From the NCBI GenBank assembly GCA_035236585.1, contig CP141128.1:26813618-26877617 (forward strand): a stretch of 64,000 nt of DNA, written 5' to 3'. This DNA is from Warburgia ugandensis (Eukaryota; Streptophyta; Magnoliopsida; Canellales; Canellaceae). This document shows positions 59,301-64,000 of this stretch, one piece after another. The notes under the pieces are model-generated. The model saw only the letters and a list, made by a program, of their open reading frames with translations. It searched no databases and was not told the origin of the DNA. Numbering within the stretch: the first letter of the stretch is position 1; every line of letters begins with the position of its first letter. Both the position numbers and the translations under genes were made by a program.

Positions 59301-62300
59301 AGGTTCATTAAATATTACCCAGTAGTCTACCAACTCCAATACACTGTCTACAACAAGCCTGCATAAGAAAAAAACAACCAATCATATATGGGATTAGGAG
59401 ATTAAAATTTTACCCAAAGGCTAACCCAATCAGCAGCTCTAAAAAGAAATGTGCAAGATAATAAACTAATAGCATATTTACTATGTGTAGTTATTTCTAT
59501 TTGTCTGTTTTAGGTTCCAAAGGCTAAGAAGCATTATAAAATGATTAGTAGTTAAGATCAGACAAAGACAAGAACAAAATTCCACACATTTTATCAACTA
59601 AAATTTCTGGAAATACATATTCTGTCCCTCTGCCCTGTCCAATGTAGTAACAATAAACAAAACTGGGGAGAAGAAAAATAAAAGAGAGAAAAGGAACAGG
59701 TCCTGAGAACTCAGCCCCAATATTATGTATTTCCATACAAATTTTATGCGTTTGTTATATAGACCAGTTGTCCATGCCATTCTACCCAAATGGAATTTCT
59801 AAATTTCCACTCCGGGATCAAACCAGAAGAACTTAAAAGCAACATTCTCATTTGCATTTTAATATCTGCAATTGTCAACCAGAATGATTCGCTGAGAGTT
59901 AATAGCTGGCCATTTCTTATGGTATATTACCAAAAGGTTCTGACCTTAGCCTCTTTTCTATTTCAAATCAAGGTCAACTAAGAGTCACATGGATTCTCTC
60001 TTGTATTTATGCTTTAATGAATGATAATGAATGATCAAAGAAGTGGATTCACCAAGCACAGTTAAGAACATTATTGCTTTATTTCATATTCTCGAGGAGT
60101 TTGTTGACCATGTGACTCTTGATAATGTTGCCAGATCACTACTGACAGTGAACCAACTAAAGCATTGGAGGTGAAATTTGGCACGTTCTAGGGGACACCA
60201 TATGCAGAACTGCATTCCTCTGATGCTAATGGATCTAACAAAACCACATGAGTGTCCTATCACTGCCAGCAGGAACAAGAGTGGAAGAAAATTACTATCC
60301 TCATTAGCAAAACGAATAACTGCAATCATCAATATCCAAAATTGGGTACCTCAATTAGATGAAGATTAGGTTATGGGAGGTCTATGTTGTCCCTTGTGGA
60401 CAAGATAATTTCAAGCAACTTCCGAGTCAGTGAAAAGCTTGTGAATTATGAGAAGGTTTCCCAGTAGATGCTGGTAATGTAGAAGTAAGCAGCAACTAAT
60501 TATGGCATACATTTGGTTAGCATTGAGGTGATGGGAGACTCTGCCGCATATTCCAATTGGATTCATTTCTCAGTTGATGTTCATCATCAATATTGTCAGT
60601 TCTAAAGTTGTTTTTCAGTTAGTGGATAGCCAAGAGAAACCTATCAAGTGTTATTTCTACATGTTATGGAGAAGGCCAAAGAAGTTCTAAGGGAAAGTTT
60701 GCAGGTGAAAAAGTCTGAGTAGCACCTATACAGAGATTGATTGACATATGATGCAAATGCAACCAGAAACTTCTCCCTTCTTGCAGCTGATCGTTTCCAG
60801 AATCTAGCCTTATTCTGCATCCATCTTTTTCTCTGCACACGGAGATATAATGATAAGCTAACTTGATACCATGGCTAAGCTTATCCAGGCCTTAATAGTG
60901 AGGGTGTAATTAGTTCTCAAATTGAAGAGTAAAGTCTGCATCAAGTGACTTTAGTTAGCTATGTTCTGCAACCTTGACAAGTCGAACCAGGTAAATTCTC
61001 CGTGTAGGTAATAGTTACTTTTTCTTTTGAAAGAATAAAGTTGATTTTATTTTGGATTTTTCTTCTTGCTTTAGATATTTAATTTTCATAGCTTGATTCT
61101 TTCTTAATATTACAAGGATCATCCCTGGTTGTGACATTCGCCATTTGAATTCTCAGTCAGTTTTATAGTTCACTGGACAATATGGTAAGTCAAGCACTTT
61201 TTAACACATCTAGTCTAGCTTCAAAGAAGACAGAATAGGGCATCAGATTTTGAACGATTAATCTATGTTTACTATAACAAGAAGTTTGAAGAAAAGTATA
61301 CTATCCACTGCATTTCATCATCATCATCATCATCATCATCAAGACCTTACCTCAATTAGGGGTTGGTCACATGAATCTTTCTATTCCCCTCTATTAAGTG
61401 TCATGGCTTCATTTAGTCCCAAAGTTTTTAAATCTTTTCTCACCACTTCTATCCACATTCTTTTGGGCCTTCCCCTTGCACTTTTGCTACCTTCGACTTG
61501 AATCACCTCACTCCTTCTAACCGGTGTCCTTTTTGGTCTCCATTGGACATATCCATACCATCTAAGTCTAATCTCCCTCATATTGTTATTGATTGGTGCT
61601 ACTCCTAGGTTTCCTCTAATGTTTTCATTTCTAATTCTATTGTTTCTTGCCTTGCCACTCATCCATCTCAACATCCGCATTTTGATGACACTCATCCTAA
61701 GCTCATGTTGTTCTTTAACTGCACAACACTATGATCCATAGAGTATGGCTGGCCTTATAGCCATCCTCTAAAATTTTTCTTTTAGCTTGAGCAGCACTCT
61801 CTAATGACACAAAACTCCAGAGGCACATCTCTATTTGTTCTAGCCCACTTGGATTCTCTAGGTGACCTCTCAGTCTATCCCTCCACTCTCATGAATTATT
61901 GATCCCAGGTATCAGAAGTGTTCTTTTAGGGGACTTCTTGGTTATCAATCTTTACTAGTGCCCTACTCCTACTCTTCTCCTTGCTAAAATTGCATTCCAT
62001 ATACTCTATCTTAGTTCAGCTAATTATAAATCCTTTAGATTCTAATGCATCTGTCCAAAACTCTAGCCTTGTGTTTATGCCCTCCCTTGTCTAATCAATC
62101 AAAACTATATCATCTACAAATAAAATGCACCAAGGAATCTCCTCATGTAGATGTTTTGCTAACTCATCTATAACCAATGTGAAAAGGTACAGGCTCAATG
62201 CCAATCCTTGGTGCAATCCTAGAGTGATGGAAAAATCACCAGTTTCTCCACTAGTGGTCCTAACGTTTGTTAGAGATCCCTCGTACATAATCTTAATTAT

Positions 62301-64000
62301 GTCTATATACTTTTGTGAAACCCCTTTCTCACCCAATACCCACCATATTAAATCTCTAGGGACCCTATCATAAGCTTTTTCTAAGTCAATAAAGACCATG
62401 TTCCTCATCTCTCTATATTTCGCTATCAATTGTCTAATCAAGAAAATAACTTCCATGGTAGAGCTCCCAAGCATAAAACCAAACTAGTTCTTTGACACCC
62501 TAGTCTCATGTCGTATCTTCTTCTCAATCACTCTTTCAAAAAGTTTCATGATATGGCTTATTAGTTTGATCCCCCAATAATTAGAGCAACTTTTTATGTC
62601 TCCTTTATCCGAGCTTAGGACCAGCAATGGCAAAGTTTACTATCTACTGCATTTACTTTAGATAAATATATCCATATAAAATTACTAATGGTTACTGTTA
62701 TCATATTGTAATAGGGACATAAAGAAAAGGAGGTTTACTAAGAAGGACCCTATCAGTCCCGACCATATTTGACATTTTGCAAGATCAGGTACAATAAATA
62801 GTGTGAGTTTTACCAGGAAATACACTTGTTCATGGTTTCTTGAATAAGCAAGTGCTGCTACCCATATGAAGAAATTTATATTGCAAATGATAGCAAGGGT
62901 GTGGAGCTAGCTCTAGAATTGACAATGATGATGAGAAGGAGCATGGTGATGATGGAGACTTACAACAATTTGAAATGGGATTGAGTAGATAAATCATTTG
63001 AAACAGCTTATTTCAGTATTGAAATGTGATTTGTATAACATATATTTTCAATTTGAGTACTTACTGACCTCTTCTTTTATTTATATTTGATAATAGAACA
63101 GTCCAAGGCTTCGTTATATGAAATATATGCTCTCTCCTCTTCCTCTAATTCACTTGTCACAACTATTGACAGTTCTCGACATCTGTCTTTTAGTATTTTA
63201 GGTTACACCATGCTCATTTCTGCCATTCCTTTTATTGCTTTTGCAATCTGACTTATTATTTGTGAAGCCTTGCATTTGTCAAACTTATGAATGTATACAT
63301 TAAAGAAAATCACATTTATCTGAAAATGCATGCGTAATGCAGGAGACAAGGGAATTAAAGAGAATGATATGACCTACAGAAACGAAACAAGTGCTGATCT
63401 TCTGCAGATCTACTCCATCAACAGTTGAATCTATTAATCAGCTGAATGTGCAAGTATTGATTAGCAGACAAGTCACCTTGTAAAATATATGAAATAGTCA
63501 ACAGTTTTCTCCATTTTCCACCCTCCATATTCCCCGGCCCATGGTGGCAATGAATGATGGAACAGAGTCAGCATCACCTTCAATCCATATGAACGAACCC
63601 TTTCTATGATCCACTTATATCGTTCCAGTGCTGCATAATTGACCTAGATCAAAGTATTGATAGACCCATTTCAGTCTGATAACAGTAACATAAAATAAGA
63701 ACTAGCTAAGCTCCACTACCAATACAACATCAATAGAAAGAAAAGCAAGAACGACTCTCTTCATGGGGGACTCCCTTTGCTGTAAAAGTTATTAATTAAT
63801 AAAATTTTCATTCATCTGCCTAGAATACTGGTATTATTAAAATGCATAATTGAAACTGGAGAGTGGAAAAGATAAAAGAAAAAGGTTTAAAATGGTAAGA
63901 TAGGACTTACACATTCTTTATGTCCATCAACTGGCTCCTCAGGCATGATCCTCGCCCAATCTATTCCCATTCGAAAAACAGTGATACCAGTATCTTTGGC
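29140..64000 (-). CDS. SFR2: SFR2-like galactolipid:galactolipid galactosyltransferase, 3' eight exons
   Basis: SFR2 is a GH1-fold enzyme of the chloroplast outer envelope. It transfers galactose between monogalactosyldiacylglycerol molecules to make oligogalactolipids and protects membranes during freezing. Eight exons on the minus strand (63911-64000, 63477-63643, 59137-59358, 58798-58969, 58473-58706, 58235-58384, 38478-38607, 29140-29330) splice in frame at GT-AG sites, giving about 451 codons; the whole family protein is about 620 residues. The visible part starts at [15 protein letters not shown]. The acid/base Glu is in FNEPH (59304-59306) and the nucleophile in ITENG (58557-58559). 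The plant-specific C-terminal extension ([20 protein letters not shown]) is kept. Residue conservation and clean splice phases argue for a working gene. The N-terminal membrane anchor and promoter are outside the window. Confidence 0.95.
29560..29990. repeat. Diverged direct duplication (~240 bp period)
   Basis: Two segments share, in the same order, GCTTGACA(C/T)GAG, ATAATGTGGCT-like, TAAATAAATAATT-like, GATGGTCTAAGTAC / GATGGTTTAAAGTGC, CTGGGTTTGT(G/A)GGTTCA and TCATTAAG / TTATTAAG. GGGTTTGTGGGTTCAAGTC resembles a tRNA-like box B, so old SINE copies are possible. Divergence is substantial. Confidence 0.45.
30060..30316. repeat. Tandem duplication, 129-bp unit, two copies
   Basis: TTTGATACCACTTTAAGTAG starts at 30060 and again at 30189. 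The units differ at only a handful of positions (e.g. GACCTAAATTC against GATCTAAATTT), so this is a fairly recent local duplication inside the SFR2 intron. No coding content. Confidence 0.9.
31374..32641 (-). pseudogene. copia-1 reverse transcriptase and RNase H
   Basis: Open pieces encode [20 protein letters not shown] and [14 protein letters not shown] (32381-32641). Then the catalytic YVDD lies at 32278-32289 in a broken frame, followed by [15 protein letters not shown] and [20 protein letters not shown] (31603-31812, RNase H) and the [15 protein letters not shown] end block (31374-31565). The order and wording are those of plant copia pol. Missing frame continuity shows a pseudogene. Confidence 0.85.
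32755..33468 (-). pseudogene. copia-1 integrase
   Basis: Pieces give [20 protein letters not shown] with [10 protein letters not shown] (33265-33468), FDRDGEYYG and [21 protein letters not shown] (33025-33243), and [30 protein letters not shown] (32755-33003). The DDE Glu position (usually GVAERRN in copia) reads Lys here, so the active site is lost as well as the frame. The chain order confirms minus-strand orientation. Confidence 0.85.
35065..35835 (+). pseudogene. RTE-A endonuclease domain
   Basis: From [16 protein letters not shown] the frame runs through [28 protein letters not shown], the DLNSHVGKD block, [17 protein letters not shown] and RQIDFFLL to [10 protein letters not shown]. 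The Glu of QETKW, DLN and the final His of SQHR are the APE-type catalytic positions, all present. The open piece 35194-35835 starts mid-domain. The nick made by this enzyme primes insertion. A stop at 35833 separates it from the RT. Confidence 0.88.
35836..37839 (+). pseudogene. RTE-A reverse transcriptase and C-terminal domain
   Basis: Pieces in changing frames give [38 protein letters not shown] (36286-36498), [17 protein letters not shown] and [18 protein letters not shown] (36623-36850). Then come [12 protein letters not shown] and the catalytic FADDIVL with [16 protein letters not shown] (37017-37529). [32 protein letters not shown] and [11 protein letters not shown] end the protein at 37839. 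This is the standard RTE layout. Multiple stops inactivate it. Confidence 0.88.
37852..37890 (+). repeat. (GAT)n microsatellite at RTE-A 3' end
   Basis: About a dozen GAT units with one interruption (ATTATG). In RTE elements this repeat is the 3' terminus itself and not a chance microsatellite, and it is shared with the other three LINE copies (ATC)n on the minus strand. Confidence 0.9.
37892..38240. repeat. Tandem duplication, 178-bp unit, two copies
   Basis: TTTCTTGTTTCTCTTCACTA occurs at 37892 and 38070. The following GAGGCATTCTTGCTTTAGG, GATTCCTTGGAACTTTAGA and CTCTCAAGAGGTTGTTGTTC blocks repeat with few differences. It begins directly after the LINE 3' end, so the duplication is younger than, or coupled to, that insertion. 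No coding content. Confidence 0.88.
38478..38607 (-). CDS. SFR2: SFR2 exon isolated between two giant introns (130 bp)
   Basis: Encodes [35 protein letters not shown] and HGLMYA plus one base, the start of the SFR2-specific C-terminal extension. Acceptor CTTTCAG|GTGG and donor ATGCAG|GTATTT. It stands alone, 19.6 kb from the previous exon and 9.1 kb from the next, yet keeps frame on both sides. Confidence 0.93.
39984..40120 (+). pseudogene. copia-like protease relic (copy 1)
   Basis: Plus-strand reading gives VDAGAS-like then, in another frame, [11 protein letters not shown], resembling the copia protease (D-x-GA-S/T-H ... PY ... VGNG). A second copy lies at 41573-41692. It is only a short broken fragment, and the assignment rests on these two blocks. 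Confidence 0.35.
40796..40814. repeat. SINE target-site duplication, left copy (19 bp)
   Basis: TACCATTACAAAGTAGCCA is repeated exactly at 40982-41000, flanking the SINE. Length and perfection point to LINE-mediated insertion that is fairly recent. Confidence 0.9.
40815..40981 (-). mobile_element. Au-like SINE (tRNA-derived), 167 bp
   Basis: GC-rich compared with its surroundings. On the minus strand it contains GGTCACGGGTTCAAGGC (box B region), CCTCTTGCAAAAATGCAAGG, the CCGGACCCCGC tract and GTGCACCGGGGCTGCCCTTT near the end. These blocks are characteristic of the angiosperm Au SINE family. The 5' head with box A is shortened or altered. It sits antisense-to-plus, i.e. in the same direction as SFR2, and is flanked by a perfect 19-bp duplication. 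The open frame 40767-41054 crossing it is accidental. Confidence 0.9.
40972..41006. repeat. 13-bp palindrome at SINE 5' junction
   Basis: GTCATGTGGCTAC at 40972-40984 is exactly complementary to GTAGCCACATGAC at 40994-41006, with a 9-base loop. One arm is mostly SINE head and the other is target duplication plus flank. Confidence 0.85.
40982..41000. repeat. SINE target-site duplication, right copy (19 bp)
   Basis: Exact repeat of 40796-40814, adjacent to the SINE 5' end on the minus strand. Confidence 0.9.
41573..41692 (+). pseudogene. copia-like protease relic (copy 2)
   Basis: Shares with 39984-40120 the blocks TTGTTGATGCAGGTG, CTCCTTCACAATGGTTCACC, TTGTAGGAGA and GGTACAATATTT. Translation suggests VDAGGTHH then VVVGD, close to a copia protease. 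It is broken by stops and could instead be another repeat family. Confidence 0.35.
41853..42378 (-). mobile_element. RTE LINE copy RTE-B, 3' piece
   Basis: Starts on the plus strand with (ATC)n and a diverged CTTATCCCGATTAGGGGTCA end. It then encodes on the minus strand the C-terminal LINE tail (equivalents of the WFGHVQRRP and RPKRTWIEV region) with many stops. It ends at GTTCC, where copia-2 begins, and resumes at 52149 exactly where this copy left off (QVGWNKW region). Confidence 0.9.
42374..42378. repeat. copia-2 target-site duplication, left (GTTCC)
   Basis: GTTCC here and at 52149-52153 flank the copia-2 LTRs. Joining across them restores continuous LINE sequence, confirming the insertion. 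Confidence 0.88.
42379..42696 (-). repeat. copia-2 3' LTR (318 bp)
   Basis: Aligns along its length with 51830-52148, with numerous substitutions, so the insertion is moderately old. The minus-strand start TATTAACTACATATC follows a purine run (TTGAGGAATAG), the polypurine tract. Confidence 0.9.
43370..44147 (-). pseudogene. copia-2 reverse transcriptase
   Basis: Pieces encode [17 protein letters not shown] (43890-44147), [25 protein letters not shown] (43653-43883), and [13 protein letters not shown] with [31 protein letters not shown] (43370-43741). CVDD replaces the usual YVDD, a Tyr-to-Cys change in the catalytic motif. Frame breaks separate the blocks. RNase H further left is barely traceable. 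Confidence 0.88.
44363..45283 (-). pseudogene. copia-2 integrase
   Basis: 44957-45283 carries the zinc-binding region ([11 protein letters not shown] ... CETCIFAKQ). 44629-44874 carries the core segment ([13 protein letters not shown], then [11 protein letters not shown] with the DDE Glu). 44363-44572 carries the [16 protein letters not shown] end. These are in correct copia order on the minus strand. Frame breaks lie between pieces. Key residues H, C, D and E are visible, but the first core Asp region (IRSNIWGPS, usually HSDVWGPS) has lost its Asp. Confidence 0.85.
45331..45600 (-). pseudogene. copia-2 protease region
   Basis: Minus strand reads [20 protein letters not shown], where copia proteases have W-x-x-DSGA-T-x-H-M. 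The catalytic Asp is replaced by Tyr and Ala by Asn. [19 protein letters not shown] follows, the hallmark continuation. It is a decayed domain between the chromovirus junction and integrase. Confidence 0.7.
45811..45815. repeat. Chromovirus target-site duplication, left (CCTGG)
   Basis: CCTGG precedes TGATGCGATC and recurs at 50900-50904 after CTACGTCA. It is a 5-bp duplication in copia-2 DNA. Confidence 0.9.
45816..46171 (+). repeat. Chromovirus 5' LTR (356 bp)
   Basis: Starts TGATGCGATCGAGG and ends GCTACGTCA. A TATA-like TTATATATTG lies at 45941-45950, followed by GGCTGGGGAGGGG. It matches the 3' LTR at 50545 with roughly 6-7% difference counted by eye. Confidence 0.92.
46174..46186 (+). 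other. Chromovirus primer-binding site (tRNA-iMet)
   Basis: TGGTATCAGAGCC lies two bases after the 5' LTR and is the exact initiator-tRNA-Met complement used by many plant LTR elements. Confidence 0.92.
46198..47511 (+). pseudogene. Chromovirus gag and protease
   Basis: Starts [15 protein letters not shown] and stays in one frame to 47511 and beyond, interrupted by stops at 46510, 46681, 46789, 46906, 47509 and 47560. The capsid core ([32 protein letters not shown]) is followed by a Gly/Ser-rich linker at about 47056-47097. The knuckle [14 protein letters not shown] has Tyr for the second Cys. The protease site is [13 protein letters not shown] at about 47460-47495. All stops are explained by single transitions from CAG, CGA or TGG codons. 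Confidence 0.9.
47653..49519 (+). pseudogene. Chromovirus reverse transcriptase and RNase H
   Basis: 47653-48492 runs from the end of protease ([11 protein letters not shown]) into RT ([61 protein letters not shown]). At about 48405 a deletion removes the MPFGL segment and shifts frame. 48320-49519 then carries [13 protein letters not shown], the catalytic [27 protein letters not shown], the RNase [25 protein letters not shown] and [12 protein letters not shown] at 49517 stands where Gln is expected. Confidence 0.93.
49520..50602 (+). pseudogene. Chromovirus integrase with C-terminal extension into the 3' LTR
   Basis: In frame with the RT piece after the TAG. The zinc-binding residues start upstream (HAEGH at about 49475) and end in CRICQVSKG. 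Core Asp are in VSMDFVLGF and [12 protein letters not shown], and Glu in [14 protein letters not shown]. The C-terminus has [47 protein letters not shown] and [17 protein letters not shown]. Translation continues 57 bases into the 3' LTR, ending at 50602. No classic chromodomain aromatic set is evident. Confidence 0.92.
50545..50899 (+). repeat. Chromovirus 3' LTR (355 bp)
   Basis: Partner of 45816-46171. It is preceded by the purine run GGGAAGAA and followed by the CCTGG duplication at 50900-50904. It includes the last codons of pol and the TAG stop. Confidence 0.92.
50905..51829 (-). pseudogene. copia-2 gag
   Basis: Pieces 51417-51629 and 51124-51447 give [30 protein letters not shown] and IWSRICT, then [55 protein letters not shown] and [15 protein letters not shown]. 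This is the copia gag layout. Further left it runs up to the chromovirus junction at 50904. A reading frame break lies near 51440. Confidence 0.88.
51816..51829 (-). other. copia-2 primer-binding site
   Basis: Minus strand TGACATCAGAGCT directly follows the 5' LTR end. It matches the initiator-tRNA-Met complement TGGTATCAGAGC except at two positions. Confidence 0.75.
51830..52148 (-). repeat. copia-2 5' LTR (319 bp)
   Basis: Aligns with 42379-42696. On the plus strand it starts TGAAAACAGAG and ends CTATCAATA, followed by the GTTCC duplication at 52149-52153. Confidence 0.9.
52149..53286 (-). mobile_element. RTE-B, middle piece (RT domain)
   Basis: Continues the LINE interrupted by copia-2. 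On the minus strand it holds [20 protein letters not shown] (52316-52528, with the FADD site changed to FANG), the [21 protein letters not shown] and [18 protein letters not shown] block (52577-52777), and the degenerate upstream RT region. It stops at 53286, where a solo LTR begins. Loss of the FADD aspartates means no RT activity even before frame damage. Confidence 0.9.
53287..56378 (+). mobile_element. Solo LTR of a Tekay-like Ty3/gypsy family (3092 bp)
   Basis: Begins TGTAACAAACCGACATT and ends CCCGGGCAGTCACA, so it has TG...CA ends in the style of the Tekay LTR (TGTAATAACC...CGTCACA) but is a different family. LINE sequence resumes exactly on each side. The flanking five bases are TCTTC (53282-53286) and TCTGC (56379-56383), a duplication with one mismatch. 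No gag or pol is present. The GC-rich tract at 53500-53780 gives the spurious frame 53671-54003. It most likely arose by recombination between two LTRs. Confidence 0.85.
56379..56530 (-). mobile_element. RTE-B, 5'-most piece
   Basis: Minus strand gives the [25 protein letters not shown] segment between endonuclease and RT. It continues the LINE from 53286 with the overlap expected for a duplication. The truncation point near 56525 is the original 5' end of this LINE copy. 56531-56668 is plain SFR2 intron. Confidence 0.85.
56669..56677. repeat. RTE-C target-site duplication, left (GGGAGTTGT)
   Basis: GGGAGTTGT occurs here before the (ATC)n end and exactly again at 57721-57729 after the truncated 5' end. 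Confidence 0.85.
56678..57720 (-). mobile_element. RTE LINE copy RTE-C, 5' truncated
   Basis: A 1043-bp copy with (ATC)n and CCTTATCCCAATTAGGGGTTGG at the 3' end. It encodes on the minus strand [40 protein letters not shown], the intact [10 protein letters not shown] site and [16 protein letters not shown] (57222-57701). After a frame break come [31 protein letters not shown] and [18 protein letters not shown] (56715-57185). It is the least decayed LINE here. Truncation in mid-RT makes it inert. A perfect 9-bp duplication flanks it. Confidence 0.92.
57726..57779. repeat. 27-bp tandem duplication
   Basis: The unit starting TTGTGAGATACATAAAAG occurs twice without difference, directly at the RTE-C junction. 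The first unit overlaps the LINE target duplication. Confidence 0.9.
58235..58384 (-). CDS. SFR2: SFR2 exon (150 bp)
   Basis: Encodes 50 codons beginning [22 protein letters not shown] and ending [13 protein letters not shown]. The [11 protein letters not shown] block is the end-of-barrel GH1 signature that contacts the sugar. Acceptor CTGTAG|GGAGTT; donor TCTAAG|GTAACT in phase 0 opens the 19.6-kb intron. Confidence 0.95.
58473..58706 (-). CDS. SFR2: SFR2 exon with catalytic nucleophile (234 bp)
   Basis: Encodes 78 whole codons from [20 protein letters not shown] through [20 protein letters not shown] and [20 protein letters not shown] to AVYAAMIM. Glu of ITENG is the GH1 nucleophile. Introns on either side are 91 and 88 bp, typical of compact plant introns and in strong contrast to the giant introns elsewhere in the gene. 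Confidence 0.95.
58798..58969 (-). CDS. SFR2: SFR2 exon (172 bp)
   Basis: Encodes [43 protein letters not shown] and [11 protein letters not shown], the central barrel strands including the GINYYG block. The acceptor contains tandem AGs (GGCAG|CAG), so splicing three bases later (58966) would drop one Ser without a frame change. The donor follows the Gln codon in phase 0. Confidence 0.93.
59137..59358 (-). CDS. SFR2: SFR2 exon with catalytic acid/base (222 bp)
   Basis: Encodes [49 protein letters not shown] and [16 protein letters not shown]. The Glu of FNEP is the GH1 acid/base. Acceptor TATGCAG|G and donor GAAAAG|GTTTCT. The exon begins with one base and ends with two bases of split codons that fit its neighbours. 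Confidence 0.95.
61293..61315. repeat. RTE-D target-site duplication, left (23 bp)
   Basis: Matches 62632-62654 at 21 of 23 positions (both contain ACTGCATTT at the end). Long imperfect duplications are usual for LINE insertions. Confidence 0.85.
61316..62631 (-). mobile_element. RTE LINE copy RTE-D, 5' truncated
   Basis: 1316 bp, starting with (ATC)n and ending near the upstream RT block. The minus strand gives [39 protein letters not shown] and [20 protein letters not shown] (62091-62474) with the catalytic site reading FVDD. The C-terminal tail ([49 protein letters not shown]) is at 61381-61695. Frame breaks separate them. It lies in the same direction as SFR2. Confidence 0.9.
62632..62654. 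repeat. RTE-D target-site duplication, right (23 bp)
   Basis: Partner of 61293-61315. It marks the LINE's 5' truncation point. Confidence 0.85.
63477..63643 (-). CDS. SFR2: SFR2 exon (167 bp)
   Basis: Encodes [41 protein letters not shown] and MEKTVDYF up to FTR. The HHSLPPW block is the GH1 histidine-containing substrate-binding segment as seen in SFR2. Acceptor GATCTAG|GTC and donor ACAAG|GTGACT leave two bases that complete Arg with the next exon. The preceding intron is 267 bp. Confidence 0.93.
63911..64000 (-). CDS. SFR2: SFR2 exon (first visible, truncated by window end)
   Basis: Encodes 30 residues from [15 protein letters not shown] through ARIMPEEP to GHKEC, the beta-strand region before the GH1 acid/base site. 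The donor reads GAATGT|GTAAGT, an ideal plant 5' splice site, leaving phase 0. The exon starts beyond 64000. Confidence 0.93.

Larger units (their letters stand above)
59359..63476 (-). other. SFR2 intron of 4118 bp with one LINE
   Basis: Contains RTE-D at 61316-62631. The remaining 59359-61292 and 62655-63476 are AT-rich with no gene recognised. Open frames such as 59598-59789 and 60084-60369 show no family signature. Confidence 0.85.

Noticed and set aside
58235..59358. Ordinary GH1 beta-glucosidase
   Set aside because: The downstream exons at 38478 and 29140 encode the SFR2-specific C-terminal extension, and wording around NEP and ENG is that of SFR2 rather than secreted beta-glucosidases.
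1..64000. CRISPR arrays, bacterial operons, tRNA or rRNA genes
   Set aside because: No regularly spaced repeats, no operon structure and no complete tRNA or rRNA sequence seen; the window is plant nuclear DNA.

Overview
This is nuclear DNA of a flowering plant. The evidence is one gene with canonical GT-AG plant introns, tRNA-derived SINE sequence of the angiosperm Au type, Athila, Tekay and other chromovirus Ty3/gypsy elements, Ty1/copia elements, and RTE-type LINEs ending in (GAT)n. The genome is AT-rich and retroelement-laden with very long introns. I cannot name the species. The only host gene I can support is a homologue of SFR2 (SENSITIVE TO FREEZING 2), the GH1-fold galactolipid:galactolipid galactosyltransferase of the chloroplast outer envelope. 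It lies on the minus strand, enters at the right edge (its N-terminal exons are outside the window) and ends at 29140. Eight exons (1356 bp, about 451 codons) join in frame, and both catalytic glutamates are present. They are spread over 34.9 kb because three introns (4.1, 19.6 and 9.1 kb) are packed with transposons. Layout, left to right. 1-1370: end of a long Tekay-type LTR, plus orientation. 1371-3138 and 17104 to about 22000: two halves of a decayed Athila-like element (minus), split by a 13,965-bp Tekay/Del-type chromovirus (3139-17103, minus). The Tekay element has a TCCTC target-site duplication and 4.66-kb LTRs that are longer than its whole internal region. 22 to 29.1 kb: AT-rich gene-poor sequence with a 900-bp long-TIR element and a 290-bp foldback MITE-like element. 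29.1-38.6 kb: the last two SFR2 exons, with an intron holding small tandem duplications, a decayed copia element and an RTE LINE. 38.6-58.2 kb: the giant intron, with an Au-like SINE, a three-level nest (RTE LINE > copia > chromovirus), a 3.1-kb solo LTR in the same LINE, and a further RTE copy. 58.2-64 kb: six SFR2 exons, with another RTE copy in a 4.1-kb intron. No transposon here has an intact coding region; all are annotated as decayed. The best-supported points are the intact SFR2 frame across very large intron expansions, the nested insertions dated by target-site duplications, the unusual Tekay LTR (TATA box near its 5' end, then a roughly 4-kb R/U5 with a GATC-dense tract and a CpG-rich island), and an inverted pair of Tekay-family LTRs around an Athila fragment. 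I saw no convincing new gene system beyond these.
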